From: Cohaesibacter celericrescens
GTDB lineage: Bacteria > Pseudomonadota > Alphaproteobacteria > Rhizobiales > Cohaesibacteraceae
Direction: 5' to 3'
DNA: 64,000 bases
Assembly (NCBI RefSeq): GCF_002866925.1
Contig: NZ_PKUQ01000011.1
Location: 48,119 to 112,118 of the forward strand
The first letter of the stretch is position 1. Each line of letters starts with the position of its first letter. The position numbers and the translations under genes were made by a program. This document shows positions 43,577 to 52,787 of the stretch, piece by piece. The notes under the pieces were generated by a model. That model was not told the origin of the DNA, did not search any database, and worked only from the letters and a program-made list of their open reading frames with translations.

Positions 43577-44838
43577 TGCTCGCCTCTCTGTGGTTGACTG
43601 CGTTGGCTATTTTGTTTTTGATTGCCCTGTCCGGCTTTTTTTCGGGTTCCGAGACCGCGTTGACTGCGGCGTCCCGTGCGCGCATGCATCAAAAAGAAAA
43701 AAGCGGCGAACCGGGAGCAAGCGCTGTTAATCAATTGCTGCAATCACGCGAAAGATTGATCGGATCGCTGCTTTTGGGCAACAATCTGGTCAATATTTTA
43801 GCCTCGGCGTTGGCGACAACCGCATTCCTTTCCTTGTTTGGCGAAGCCGGTGTGGTCTATGCGACCCTTACGATGACACTGGTTGTGTTGGTGTTTGCTG
43901 AAGTGTTGCCCAAGACATGGGCTATTTCCAACCCTGATGGTTTTGCACTCAAGGTGGCGCCCTATGTGCGGGTGGTCACGCTTTTGTTTGGTCCTCTGGT
44001 TATTGCTGTCGAGTGGGTCGTTGTTCGGTTGTTGCGTCTATTGGGCGTGGATACCAAAGAAGGGCAATTCCTGTCCGGCCAGGACGAATTGCGCGGTGCC
44101 GTTGATTTGTTGCATATGGAAGGCAGCGTGGTCAAAGATGACCGGGATCGCTTTGGCGGGTTGCTGGATCTGGAAGAATTGGATGTGTCAGACGTTATGG
44201 TGCATCGGACCAACGTGATGTCTATCAATGCGGATGACAGCTCGACGTCCATTGTGGAACAGGCCCTCAAAAGCCCCTTTACACGCATTCCTCTCTGGAA
44301 AGACGAACAGGATAATTTTGTTGGTATCCTGCATGCCAAGGATTTGCTCAGAGCCTTGGCACTGGTCAAAGGGGAGCCCGAGAAGCTGGATATCATGGCG
44401 GTTGCGTCAGAGGTTTGGTTCGTCCCTGATACGACAAGCCTGAAAGGTCAGCTCAATGCCTTCCTCAAGCGTAAAAGTCATTTTTCGCTGGTGGTTGATG
44501 AGTATGGCGAAGTCATGGGGCTGGTCACACTCGAGGATATTCTTGAAGAAATCGTTGGTGAAATTGCGGATGAGCACGACATCGATGTGAAGGGCGTGAA
44601 AAAAGAGCCTGATGGGTCGGTTCTTGTGGACGGTTCCGTGCCGATCCGTGATCTCAATCGTGTGCTTGACTGGAAGCTACCCGATGAGGAAGCAACCACC
44701 ATAGCCGGGTTGGTGATTCATGAAGCGCGGCAAATCCCTGAGCCGGGGCAAGGCTTTACCTTCTACAATTTCCGCTTCCGGGTTCTGCGTAAAGATAGGA
44801 ACCGAATCACCTCCCTGCGCATCACCCCTGTGAAATAG
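43576..44838 (+). CDS. HlyC/CorC-family (CNNM) transporter with CBS domains
   Basis: Inner-membrane protein of 420 residues, related to magnesium/cobalt efflux proteins. It has the N-terminal CNNM membrane domain (about 1-190, four helices, GFFSGSETALTAASRARMH, then AEVLPKTWA). A pair of CBS domains follows (about 200-330; VMVHRTNVMSI, VDEYGEVMGLVTLEDILEEI), then the C-terminal CorC/HlyC FAD-like domain (VPIRDLNRVLDW). It is fused by one overlapping base to aroB. Ion specificity is unknown. Confidence 0.9.
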   Translation: MLASLWLTALAILFLIALSGFFSGSETALTAASRARMHQKEKSGEPGASAVNQLLQSRERLIGSLLLGNNLVNILASALATTAFLSLFGEAGVVYATLTMTLVVLVFAEVLPKTWAISNPDGFALKVAPYVRVVTLLFGPLVIAVEWVVVRLLRLLGVDTKEGQFLSGQDELRGAVDLLHMEGSVVKDDRDRFGGLLDLEELDVSDVMVHRTNVMSINADDSSTSIVEQALKSPFTRIPLWKDEQDNFVGILHAKDLLRALALVKGEPEKLDIMAVASEVWFVPDTTSLKGQLNAFLKRKSHFSLVVDEYGEVMGLVTLEDILEEIVGEIADEHDIDVKGVKKEPDGSVLVDGSVPIRDLNRVLDWKLPDEEATTIAGLVIHEARQIPEPGQGFTFYNFRFRVLRKDRNRITSLRITPVK

Positions 44839-44854
44839 AGCGATTTGCTACTGT

Positions 44855-45115
44855 TTAAGGCTTTATTGTCTCTAGAGATAAAGCATGTATTGGACCTGAG
44901 AGCTCATCTTTGATAATATCATGCACCATTCGATGTGCCGCGATCCGAGAGATGTCGTTGAAGGCCGAACTTGCCACGCGTACGCGGAAGTGTGTTTCAC
45001 CTTCTGGACGTGAATGTGCGTGCCCTGCATGCAGGGCAGATTCGTCAATCACCTCCAACAACGTTGGTTGAAGTTGATTGTTTAGCTTTTTTTCGATGTT
45101 TTTCTTGACGGTCAT
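44855..45115 (-). CDS. bolA: BolA-family protein
   Basis: An 86-residue protein from the ATG at 45115. The longer in-frame reading upstream to 45445 is not conserved-looking. BolA-like hallmarks are H29/H32 in ALHAGHAHSRPEGETHFRVR, and HRMVHDIIKDELSGPIHALS, with the class-defining C-terminal histidine. The family helps iron-sulfur trafficking together with monothiol glutaredoxins. It is divergent from the J-domain gene and convergent with CorC, the usual pattern in this order. Confidence 0.9.
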   Translation of the reverse strand: MTVKKNIEKKLNNQLQPTLLEVIDESALHAGHAHSRPEGETHFRVRVASSAFNDISRIAAHRMVHDIIKDELSGPIHALSLETIKP

Positions 45116-45314
45116 GGCTGAGAATGCTGAATTGTTGCACTTCCAAATTTGAGGTGATTTGAACACGTGTGTGAACCTTGGATCTGATTGCAGATGGGGA
45201 TTTTGTTCCCAATGCGCAAGAGGATTTTTGCATTGGTATCTCTGATTACGTGAACATGTCCCTTTTTCGAACCCAAACACGCCTTTAAAAGCGTCCGGAG
45301 ACAAGCGTAGATTC

Positions 45315-45944
45315 ATGAAACTTGACTCGAAACTCTTCGACTCGATTCGCATCAAGCCTGATGTGGAACGTCGCAAAAAGCAACAGCATGGCGGGAAATG
45401 TGAATGGCCCGATTGTGACAAGCGTGGCAGCTGCAAGGCTCCCAAGCGTGGCTCAGGTGGTAAAGAATTTCACAATTTCTGCGAGGGCCATGCCCGAGAC
45501 TTCAATCGCAATTACAACTATTTTAGTGGCATGGACGACGACGCTGCGGATACCGCAAAAGCGAGCACCGCAACTGGTGATCGCCCAACGTGGAAAATGG
45601 GCGTGAATGCTTGGGGCAACGAAACCGATAAAGCCGGTGCGACGCGCGGCCGTAGTTGGGAGGCCACCGGGTTTTCTGACGGCCACTCCCAGCGAGCCGC
45701 TGAGCGGGCCAAGCGTCGGTCTCGTCATCAAGAGCAAACACGCAAATTGCGCCCTCTTGAAGCCAAGGCCTTCGATACGCTTGGTTTGACGTTGCCAGCA
45801 ACGGCTGATGACGTGAAAAAAGCCTATAAGCGCCTGCTCAAGGAAAATCACCCCGATCTCAACAAAGGGGATCGTGCCTGTGAAGAACGGCTGCAAGACG
45901 TGATCGCAGCTTATAATTCTTTGCGCGCGGGCGGTTATTGTTGA
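45315..45944 (+). CDS. Zinc-ribbon plus J-domain protein
   Basis: A 209-residue cytoplasmic co-chaperone-like protein. An N-terminal Cys/His cluster (C29, C34, C40, C56 and H59, in KCEWPDCDKRGSC and FHNFCEGH) looks like a zinc site. A long basic linker (about 120-150) leads to a C-terminal J-domain (about 152-208) with the HPD at 179-181 (KENHPDLN), which stimulates DnaK ATPase. The gene sits between bolA and cobS, as in relatives. Client unknown. Confidence 0.88.
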   Translation: MKLDSKLFDSIRIKPDVERRKKQQHGGKCEWPDCDKRGSCKAPKRGSGGKEFHNFCEGHARDFNRNYNYFSGMDDDAADTAKASTATGDRPTWKMGVNAWGNETDKAGATRGRSWEATGFSDGHSQRAAERAKRRSRHQEQTRKLRPLEAKAFDTLGLTLPATADDVKKAYKRLLKENHPDLNKGDRACEERLQDVIAAYNSLRAGGYC

Positions 45945-45997
45945 GCTGCTGGTTGATAGCCGTTTGGCTTTTTGCAGTTTGATATGAACTTGAAACG

Positions 45998-46025
45998 AAA
46001 GGCGGAGGGATCCGCCTTTGGTCTT
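45998..46025 (+). terminator. Intrinsic terminator of the J-domain gene
   Basis: AAAGGCGGA (45998-46006) pairs with TCCGCCTTT (46011-46019), tetraloop GGGA, followed by GGTCTTTTTGG. It separates this gene from cobS. Confidence 0.75.
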
Positions 46026-46224
46026 TTTGGCCAAGCCTTTGTTCTGCCGACGATTGTGTCGGGACAAAAAAATCAAATCTTTCTTTCCTTTTCGCCTCGG
46101 ATTGCTTTAAGTTGCCTTTCCGTAAGACCGAGCCATTCAATCGGGCCTTGATTAAGCGTAGATCGCTCCTCTTCGCACACTGTGTGTATGTGAGACAAGA
46201 CAAGGCCTCATCCAGAGCAGTGCT

Positions 46225-47211
46225 ATGAATGATATGAGCAACGAGAATTCCAATGTGCCGGATACTGAAGTGTCTGTGCGTGATGTGTTTGGCATAGATG
46301 CCGACTTTATGGTTCCGGCTTTCAGCCAGACCAGTGATCATGTCCCTGACTTTGATCCAGATTATCTGTTTGACAGAGAGACAACGCTCGCCATTCTTGC
46401 TGGCTTCTCCCACAATCGGCGGGTGATGATTTCGGGCTATCACGGTACGGGCAAGTCATCCCATATCGAGCAGGTTGCTGCGCGGCTGAATTGGCCTTGT
46501 GTGCGCGTCAATCTTGATAGTCATATTTCCCGTATTGATCTGATCGGTAAAGACGCCATTGTTCTTAAAGATGGCAAACAGATCACCGAATTTAGGGATG
46601 GCATCTTGCCCTGGGCGCTACAGAATAACGTCGCTCTGGTGTTTGACGAATATGACGCGGGCCGGCCCGATGTGATGTTCGTGATCCAGCGCGTGCTCGA
46701 GGTGGCTGGTCGTCTGACGCTGCTTGACCAGAATCGGGTGATCAAACCCCATCCTGCGTTTCGTTTGTTCGCCACGGCCAATACAGTTGGACTGGGCGAT
46801 ACTTCGGGGCTGTACCACGGCACCCAACAGATCAACCAAGGCCAGATGGATCGGTGGTCGATCGTTACAACGCTGAATTATCTGCCGCACGACAATGAAG
46901 TGGCTATCGTGCTGGCCAAGGTCAAATCGCTGGTTGGTGATGCAGGCAAGGATGTCGCGGACAAAATGGTGCGTGTAGCCGATCTGACCCGCAATGCCTT
47001 TATGAATGGCGATTTGTCGACAGTGATGAGCCCGCGCAGTGTTATCACATGGGCAGAGAATGCCGAGATTTTTGGTGATATGGGCTTTGCTTTCCGGGTG
47101 ACCTTCCTGAATAAATGTGATGAGCTGGAGCAGCCACTGGTCGCTGAGTTCTATCAGCGTTGTTTTGGTAAGGAATTGCCAGAATCTTCTTTGAATATTG
47201 CAGTTAGCTAA
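46225..47211 (+). CDS. cobS: Cobaltochelatase AAA+ subunit CobS
   Basis: ATPase subunit that, with CobT and CobN, inserts cobalt into hydrogenobyrinate a,c-diamide in aerobic B12 synthesis. The 328 residues carry Walker [10 protein letters not shown] at 71-79, Walker [13 protein letters not shown], and the sensor ATANTVG. ATG at 46225 is preceded by a weak AGAGCAG. It is 59 bases before cobT. CobN is not in the window. The pair links this region to the B12-dependent Ecm further left. Confidence 0.95.
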   Translation: MNDMSNENSNVPDTEVSVRDVFGIDADFMVPAFSQTSDHVPDFDPDYLFDRETTLAILAGFSHNRRVMISGYHGTGKSSHIEQVAARLNWPCVRVNLDSHISRIDLIGKDAIVLKDGKQITEFRDGILPWALQNNVALVFDEYDAGRPDVMFVIQRVLEVAGRLTLLDQNRVIKPHPAFRLFATANTVGLGDTSGLYHGTQQINQGQMDRWSIVTTLNYLPHDNEVAIVLAKVKSLVGDAGKDVADKMVRVADLTRNAFMNGDLSTVMSPRSVITWAENAEIFGDMGFAFRVTFLNKCDELEQPLVAEFYQRCFGKELPESSLNIAVS

Positions 47212-47270
47212 GGGGCACGCGCGGCCTCTCAATCTCTCAGGCACAGTAGATACGACGGAAATACAGGCAA

Positions 47271-49169
47271 ATGTCGAGCAAACCTCCTTCCAAATTGGGT
47301 GGGCATGTGGACCCAAACGAGCGGTTTAAGCATGCAATTGGCGGCACGCTGAAGGCGATTGCCGGTCATGTCGAGCTGGAAGTGCAGTTTTCGTCCGATC
47401 GGCCGATGCTGGTGTCGGGCCACGCGCGCTTGCCCGAACCACCCCGTGCGCTGACTCCTGAGAAAGCGGCTGTGTTGCGGGGGCAGGCTGATAGCCTTGC
47501 TCTGCGTGTTGCTTGTCATGACCCTCGCGTTCATGCCAAGCATGCCCCCGAAGGGGCACGGGCACGCGGTGTGTTTGATGCAGTGGAGCAGGCGCGGGTT
47601 GAATCCATCGGCTCCAAGCGGATGGTTGGACTTGCCGGTAATGTTTCGGCGATGCTTGAGGACCGATATTCAAAGTTTGTAACGGGAGATTCCAGTCGCG
47701 TAGAAGAAGCGCCGCTGGACCATGTATTGTCTTTGATTGTCCGTGAAAAACTCACCGGGACAGCCGTTCCTGAGTCTGCACGCCATTTGGTTGAGCAATG
47801 GCGTGACTGGGTTGAACAAACCGCCGGCGACAGCCTTGATAACCTTGAAAGTGACATTCAGGATCAGGCTAAGTTTGCCCGCCGTTTGCGCCGGGTCCTC
47901 GCCGATCTTGATGTGGCCGACGATATGGGCGGTGAAGCGGAAGACAGCGACGAAAATGCAGATGATAGCGACAGCGGCAACAATGACGATGCCGAAAATG
48001 ATACGGACTCGGAAGATGCGTCCGGTGGTGAACAGCAGCAAGAGCAAGAAGCCGAACTGAGCGCAGATGAACTGGAAGCGGGAGAGTCCGAATCTGACGA
48101 ACAGCAAAGTCAGGAAATGCAGGACTTTGATGAGTCGGATGGTGATGATTCTGGCGAGTCAATGTCGCCCAAGGATTACGGGCGTAATGAACCGGATGGT
48201 CGTTATCAGGTTTATTCCACCGCTTTTGATGAAGTCGTGCTTGCCGAAGATCTCTGCGATACGGCCGAGCTTGAGCGACTGCGCGGCCATCTGGACAAAC
48301 AATTGCAGAATTTGCATCAGGTGGTGGCACGATTGGCCAACCGGTTGCAGCGCCGATTGCTGGCGCAGCAAAATCGCGGTTGGGACTTTGATCTTGAAGA
48401 AGGCATGTTGGATACCGCGCGTCTGACACGGGTGGTTACCGATCCAATGCGGCCGCTGTCCTTTAAGTGGGAACAGGATACCGAATTCAAGGACACCGTC
48501 GTTACTTTGCTGATCGATAATTCGGGGTCCATGCGTGGACGCCCTATTTCGATCGCCGCAACCTGTGCCGATATTCTTGCGCGCACGTTGGAGCGTTGCA
48601 ATGTGAAGGTCGAAATTCTTGGCTTTACGACCAAAGCATGGAAGGGCGGGCAGGCACGGGAAGCTTGGTTGAAAGCGGATAAACCGGCCAACCCTGGACG
48701 ACTCAACGACTTGAGGCATATCGTTTATAAGTCGGCAGACAGCCCGTGGCGCCGTTCACGGCGGAATCTTGGCTTGATGATGCGTGAGGGGCTGCTTAAG
48801 GAGAATATCGATGGAGAGGCCTTGGATTGGGCGCACAAGCGCTTGCTGGGCCGGCCAGAGCAGCGCAAAATCCTGATGATGATCTCTGATGGGGCACCGG
48901 TGGATGATTCTACACTTTCGGTCAACCCGGGTAACTATCTGGAAAAACATCTGCGCGAGGTGATTGAGGAGATCGAGACCCGGTCGCCGGTCAATCTGCT
49001 GGCCATTGGCATTGGGCATGATGTGACCCGTTACTATAAACGGGCACTTACAATTATCGATGCTGAAGAATTGGGTGGAGCGATGACAGAAAAACTCGCC
49101 GAATTATTCGATGATAATGCTACGCCCGCTCCAGAAAGATCGCAGCGCCGCAAGCTGCGGAGGCGCTAG
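47271..49169 (+). CDS. cobT: Cobaltochelatase subunit CobT
   Basis: Partner of CobS in cobalt chelation. The 632 residues have an N-terminal domain, a strongly acidic linker (about 222-303, almost only D, E, S, N and Q), and a C-terminal von Willebrand A domain with the metal-ion site DNSGS at 416-420 ([15 protein letters not shown]). The end is basic (SQRRKLRRR). Downstream is the phytase-like esterase gene, whose start lies 52 bases on. Confidence 0.95.
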   Translation: MSSKPPSKLGGHVDPNERFKHAIGGTLKAIAGHVELEVQFSSDRPMLVSGHARLPEPPRALTPEKAAVLRGQADSLALRVACHDPRVHAKHAPEGARARGVFDAVEQARVESIGSKRMVGLAGNVSAMLEDRYSKFVTGDSSRVEEAPLDHVLSLIVREKLTGTAVPESARHLVEQWRDWVEQTAGDSLDNLESDIQDQAKFARRLRRVLADLDVADDMGGEAEDSDENADDSDSGNNDDAENDTDSEDASGGEQQQEQEAELSADELEAGESESDEQQSQEMQDFDESDGDDSGESMSPKDYGRNEPDGRYQVYSTAFDEVVLAEDLCDTAELERLRGHLDKQLQNLHQVVARLANRLQRRLLAQQNRGWDFDLEEGMLDTARLTRVVTDPMRPLSFKWEQDTEFKDTVVTLLIDNSGSMRGRPISIAATCADILARTLERCNVKVEILGFTTKAWKGGQAREAWLKADKPANPGRLNDLRHIVYKSADSPWRRSRRNLGLMMREGLLKENIDGEALDWAHKRLLGRPEQRKILMMISDGAPVDDSTLSVNPGNYLEKHLREVIEEIETRSPVNLLAIGIGHDVTRYYKRALTIIDAEELGGAMTEKLAELFDDNATPAPERSQRRKLRRR

Positions 49170-49221
49170 GTTGGTCAAATTTTTTGACCTTATCGGTAAG
49201 GGGTGCTCAATTCGGGGTGAC

Positions 49222-50250
49222 ATGTTGCGCCCTGTGGTGTTTGCGTCCTGCCTGTTGCCTATCGGGTTGTTTTCTACGGCTGCTATCAGCGCATCCGAAG
49301 CCATCTCGGTCTTGCCACAGCCTGCGCCAAAGTTTCAGTCGATCCGTGTGAAGAGTTCCCCCATCGATAATTTTGCTGGTTTAGGGCCTTCTGGCCATCG
49401 ACTGGGGAAGCTGATTTGGGTTGGCGGGCTTGAATTGTCCAGCTCTGAGCCGTTGTTCGGCGGGTTCTCTGATCTGGCCTTCCTTGATCAGCAACGCTTT
49501 ATGGCAGTCGGTGATAAGGGAGCATTGTTTTCTGCGCGGTTGGTTATCGACAATGGCCGCCCTGTGGGGCTTGATGAGGCGCGTTTTCGCTTTATACCCG
49601 GTTTTTCCCTGAAGCAGCCCGCATGGCGCCGTGACGCAGAAGGCCTCGCTATTGTCGGCAACTCTGCCTATGTCAGCTTTGAGGGGGCTGCCCGTGTTCT
49701 GCGCTATGATATAGTGAACGGCGAACCAAGCCATGTCGGCAAAAAAATTGGTTTGAGTGAGGAAATACGAAAGGCCAATCGAGCCAATTCGGGGCTGGAG
49801 GCCATTGCTTTCACTCCTGCAACCAGTGCCCATGCCGGTTCTATGGTTTTAATCAGCGAAGCGGCCCGTAAGGGAAGGGTGCTGGGATGGATCCGGCAGG
49901 GGCGTCGATATATCGGCTTCTCCTTGCCTCAGCAAGATGGTCTGTTTGTCACCGCTGCGGCCTTCACCGCTGGCGGAGATCTTGTTATCCTTGAGAGAAA
50001 AGTTTCATTGTTGGGCGGTTTGGTCATTCAAATTCGTCGAGTCAGGGCCGTTGATTTCATTGCAGGGGACATCACACGTACCGATGTGCTTTTGCGTGGA
50101 ACATTTTTGGATGGTTTTGACAATATGGAGGGATTGGCGGTGCAGGATCTGTCCGATGGATCCAGTCTGTTGTCGTTGATTTCGGACGATAATTTCAACT
50201 CATTTCAGCGCACTATTTTGCTGCAATTTTTGCTGCCTGCCGGAACATAA
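49222..50250 (+). CDS. Esterase-like activity of phytase family protein
   Basis: A 342-residue exported protein with signal peptide MLRPVVFASCLLPIGLFST, about 1-26. The ATG at 49222 has GGGGTGAC upstream, while upstream frames overlap cobT. The body is beta-propeller-like and carries GGFSDLAFLD, GDKGALFSARL, RRDAEGLAI, GLEAIAFTP and DNMEGLAVQ, the repeat pattern of the phytase-like esterase domain. It is typically placed just after cobT in this order. Substrate unknown. Confidence 0.85.
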   Translation: MLRPVVFASCLLPIGLFSTAAISASEAISVLPQPAPKFQSIRVKSSPIDNFAGLGPSGHRLGKLIWVGGLELSSSEPLFGGFSDLAFLDQQRFMAVGDKGALFSARLVIDNGRPVGLDEARFRFIPGFSLKQPAWRRDAEGLAIVGNSAYVSFEGAARVLRYDIVNGEPSHVGKKIGLSEEIRKANRANSGLEAIAFTPATSAHAGSMVLISEAARKGRVLGWIRQGRRYIGFSLPQQDGLFVTAAAFTAGGDLVILERKVSLLGGLVIQIRRVRAVDFIAGDITRTDVLLRGTFLDGFDNMEGLAVQDLSDGSSLLSLISDDNFNSFQRTILLQFLLPAGT

Positions 50251-50296
50251 AGCATCACAAGTCGGCTTGAGACGTCTCAAGCTGACTTGTGATGCT
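50251..50296. terminator. 46-bp near-perfect palindrome between convergent genes
   Basis: Arms 50251-50273 and 50274-50296 (AGCATCACAAGTC...GACTTGTGATGCT) pair over 22 of 23 positions with no loop bases, the centre being GACGTC. It starts right after the TAA at 50248-50250. No T-run follows, so it may act as a transcript-stabilising hairpin or a transcription roadblock rather than a standard terminator. Confidence 0.6.
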
Positions 50297-50321
50297 GTTA
50301 TGATGGTTGTGTGTGGCGTTT

Positions 50322-50957
50322 CTAGGCCGATGGCGCGATGGCGTCTTGGCGGCCGCGTAAGGCCTTATATGGGCCAAGCATGGCCAACGAGACACTCATC
50401 TTGACCAGATAGTCACCCATTGCCCAACTGACCCAGCGTGGAGCCTCGATATTGGCAAATCCCAGCAGGGGCGCTGCATCGGTCGCAAATGCGTCTGATG
50501 CCATGCCGAAGCTTGTGTCTAGAAACGCAAATTGCAGGGCGAAGGAAAGGCTGAAAAAGATCACTGTATCGATGGTCGACCCGAGGAAGGACGAGGTGAG
50601 GGGGGCTTTCCACCAGGCGTCATGACGCAATTGGTTGAAGACAAAGACGTCCATCATTTGGGCGACGAGAAAAGCCGAGCCTGAAGCAATAGCGATGCGT
50701 GGAGTGGCAAGCCATATGGACAATAGGATCGCGAAAAAGAAACCAACCAGTACGATATGACGCGCGGTTCGTGGGCCAAATTTGCGATTGGTCAAGTCTG
50801 TGACCAGAAAAGCCAATGGGTAGGTAAACGCACCCCATGTCAGTAGATCTTGCAATCCGAAAGACCGAAACGGGAATTGGACCAGATAATTGGACGCAAC
50901 AACGATGCAGATCATGGCCAAGATGGCCAAGCCGAGAGACTTACGAGCAGCAACCAT
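50322..50957 (-). CDS. yhhQ: Queuosine-precursor (VUT family) transporter
   Basis: Inner-membrane carrier of preQ0/preQ1 or related bases for queuosine in tRNA. I use the ATG at 50957, preceded by AGGAGGG, giving 211 residues with six or so helices. The motifs DLLTWGAFTYPLAFLVTDLT and QMMDVFVFNQLRHDAWWKAP are typical of the family (COG1738). The longer frame to 51089 is read through the rpmB terminator and is rejected. The leader (50958-51012) has an anti-Shine-Dalgarno. Confidence 0.9.
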   Translation of the reverse strand: MVAARKSLGLAILAMICIVVASNYLVQFPFRSFGLQDLLTWGAFTYPLAFLVTDLTNRKFGPRTARHIVLVGFFFAILLSIWLATPRIAIASGSAFLVAQMMDVFVFNQLRHDAWWKAPLTSSFLGSTIDTVIFFSLSFALQFAFLDTSFGMASDAFATDAAPLLGFANIEAPRWVSWAMGDYLVKMSVSLAMLGPYKALRGRQDAIAPSA

Positions 50958-51012
50958 ATGTCGCCCTCCTTCTGTATGCCGCAAACGGGAGGATAGCCCA
51001 TCGCGGTTGTTT
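50958..51012 (-). promoter_or_regulatory. Candidate RNA switch in the yhhQ leader
   Basis: Read on the minus strand, the 55-base leader can form two exclusive structures. One is an outer CCGC (51003-51006) with GCGG (50979-50982) around GGG (50997-50999) with CCC (50987-50989), with loop CTATCCT. The other pairs CCTCC (50988-50992) with GGAGG of the ribosome site (50965-50969). In the second, the ribosome site is closed. It does not match the preQ1-I consensus I know. Function is inferred. Confidence 0.4.
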
Positions 51013-51041
51013 GAAACAAAAACAGCGCCCAAAAGGCGCTG
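51013..51041 (-). terminator. Intrinsic terminator of rpmB
   Basis: CAGCGCC (51023-51029) pairs with GGCGCTG (51035-51041). Reading on the minus strand the stem is followed by TTTTTGTTTC. It lies about 50 bases after the rpmB stop and upstream of the yhhQ leader. Confidence 0.85.
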
Positions 51042-51088
51042 CTTGTTATTTTTAAGCATGACTGTTTGGGACCAAGCCCAACCCTGCA

Positions 51089-51376
51089 TTAAGCAGCAGC
51101 CTGTGCCTTTTCGATTTTGCGTTTGATCTGCAGCGCATTGGTTGACAGATCAGCGTCTTTGGCTTTGACCAGAAAGGCATCAAGGCCACCACGATGTTCA
51201 ACAGAACGCAGTGCATGAGCGCTGATGCGCATCTTAACACCGGTGCTGAGAATTTCACTCAGCAGCGTCACTTTTACCAAGTTTGGCAGAAAACGACGGC
51301 GGGTTCTGTTTTTAGCGTGGCTGACGTTGTTACCGGACTGGACGCCTTTACCGGTCAGTTCACAGCGACGTGCCAT
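51089..51376 (-). CDS. rpmB: 50S ribosomal protein L28
   Basis: Large-subunit ribosomal protein, 95 residues from the ATG at 51376 (GAGGG upstream). [20 protein letters not shown] is the family start, and [19 protein letters not shown] the next conserved block. There is no CxxC zinc pair, only C5, as in the alphaproteobacterial type. It is transcribed from the promoter at 51480-51508, through a leader with the hairpin GGACGC-TGTTCG-GCGTCC (51403-51418 region). Confidence 0.96.
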   Translation of the reverse strand: MARRCELTGKGVQSGNNVSHAKNRTRRRFLPNLVKVTLLSEILSTGVKMRISAHALRSVEHRGGLDAFLVKAKDADLSTNALQIKRKIEKAQAAA

Positions 51377-51851
51377 GGAAAATCCCTCACAAATTAATAA
51401 GGACGCCGAACAGCGTCCGCTCATTTCAGATTTTGTATACAGCCAGCATGCAGATGCAGCTGGGCTGAAAAGTCGCCTCGGTATAGTGACCCTAGCGCCG
51501 CGCGTCAAGCATTTCCGAGACATGAGACCCCTTCTTTTCAGGATTCTCTGCGGAAAATGTGTGATTCAATCGCTTCGATCCCCATGTTCGCAGACTGCAA
51601 CGCGCAAAGATAGTCGTTTTTACGCCTTATTCGATCTTGGTTGAGGCTGTCTTCAAGGCCCTTAATTTGCCTTAATTCGCCATTGTATATGGGTTGATTG
51701 TAGTTTGTTAACCATATTCCGTGAAAGTGACGGAATATGGCGTGCTTGAGAGTAATGCAGAGACTGTGTCTTGCATTGTCTCGGTTGGCGGCTTTTCGAT
51801 GCGCGTGTTTGCGTATGGGCCAAGCCTTTGTTTGTGTATTAGGGAAAGACG
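51377..51851. other. rpmB-DUF3108 divergent region (475 bp)
   Basis: Holds the rpmB promoter and leader. In the other half is a perfect 11-bp inverted repeat, CCATATTCCGT (51712-51722) with ACGGAATATGG (51730-51740), without a T-run, about 110 bases before the DUF3108 gene. A TTAA-N6-TTAA element is at 51662-51675. No further gene is supported. Confidence 0.6.
51480..51508 (-). promoter_or_regulatory. Sigma-70 promoter of rpmB
   Basis: On the minus strand: TTGACG (51503-51508), a 17-bp spacer, TATACC (51480-51485). About 100 bases of leader follow before the rpmB ATG. Confidence 0.85.
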
Positions 51852-52724
51852 ATGCTGACTTGGAAGCATATTACTCCGCAGATATCTAACTTTCTGCCCG
51901 GCTTGGCTGGAGCAAACAGGATGCGCCTTGTCTTATTGGGCGCAAGTCTTATCGTCGGGATTGTCGGAGTGATGCCACGGGCGCAAGCCACAGATATCGA
52001 TGCGCGCTTTGGTATCTCTATTGCTGGCATTCCAGTCGGCAAGGGAACCGTTAAGGCGAGCGTCAAGGGCAGCAAATACACGATCGACGGCTTTGCCAAA
52101 ACCTCGGGGATTTCCAAGCTGTTTATTGACAGTAAAGGCCGTGCTATCAGCAGTGGTGCTCTGCGGGGTGAAAAACTGTTGCCGTCGATGTATGCGCTCA
52201 ATTCCAAGGAAGATAAAATCCACAACGTGGTCCAGATTGCTATGCGATCGGGCAATGTGAGTGACTTTTCTGCGTCCCCACCCGTTTCCAGACACGCCGA
52301 CCGAGTGCCCCTTAAACGGGTTCACACGCGTGGTATTGTTGATCCTCTGAGTGGCTTGATTCTTTCTGTGAAGTCTAACAAAGATAAAGACAGGGTCGGT
52401 AAGTCGGTCTGTGATCGCACTATCCGGATGTTTGACGGCCGTTGGCGATATAACATTGAGTTGTTCTACAAAGGCACCAAGCAGGTTCGATCTGGCAACG
52501 CCAATCAATATAGCGGTCCTGTGACCCGTTGTGGCGCACGGATGCGCTTTGTTGCGGGCCATCGGCCCAACAAAAAGAGCACAAAATATATGGAGAGCAA
52601 CAAGGATCTCGAGGCTTGGTTTGTTCCGGTCGGCGACGAGCCAGTGGTTGCGATCTATCGGTTGCAAATCGGGACCATGGTTGGCCGCCTTGTTTTGCAG
52701 GCGAGAGAAATGATCGTCAATTGA
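51852..52724 (+). CDS. DUF3108 exported protein
   Basis: A 290-residue protein with a signal peptide or N-terminal anchor (hydrophobic MRLVLLGASLIVGIVGVMPR, then cleavage after AQA). The mature part begins IDARFGISIAGIPVGKGTVKASV, a strand-rich periplasmic domain typical of DUF3108. Cys residues at CDRT and TRCG may pair. The start at 51852 has GGGAAAG. The ATG at 51921 right before the hydrophobic stretch is an alternative. It is next to rpmB in many relatives. Function unknown. Confidence 0.82.
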   Translation: MLTWKHITPQISNFLPGLAGANRMRLVLLGASLIVGIVGVMPRAQATDIDARFGISIAGIPVGKGTVKASVKGSKYTIDGFAKTSGISKLFIDSKGRAISSGALRGEKLLPSMYALNSKEDKIHNVVQIAMRSGNVSDFSASPPVSRHADRVPLKRVHTRGIVDPLSGLILSVKSNKDKDRVGKSVCDRTIRMFDGRWRYNIELFYKGTKQVRSGNANQYSGPVTRCGARMRFVAGHRPNKKSTKYMESNKDLEAWFVPVGDEPVVAIYRLQIGTMVGRLVLQAREMIVN

Positions 52725-52755
52725 TGGCTTGATTGTTTTCAGAAGTCTTGTTTTT

Positions 52756-52787
52756 AAGAGAGAGGGTTTTGGCCCTCTCTTTTTTTT
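52756..52787 (+). terminator. Intrinsic terminator of the DUF3108 gene
   Basis: AGAGAGGG (52759-52766) pairs with CCCTCTCT (52773-52780), followed by a seven-T run. Confidence 0.88.

Noticed and set aside
51662..51675. CtrA-like TTAA-N6-TTAA
   Set aside because: CtrA sites need a 7-base gap. This has 6.
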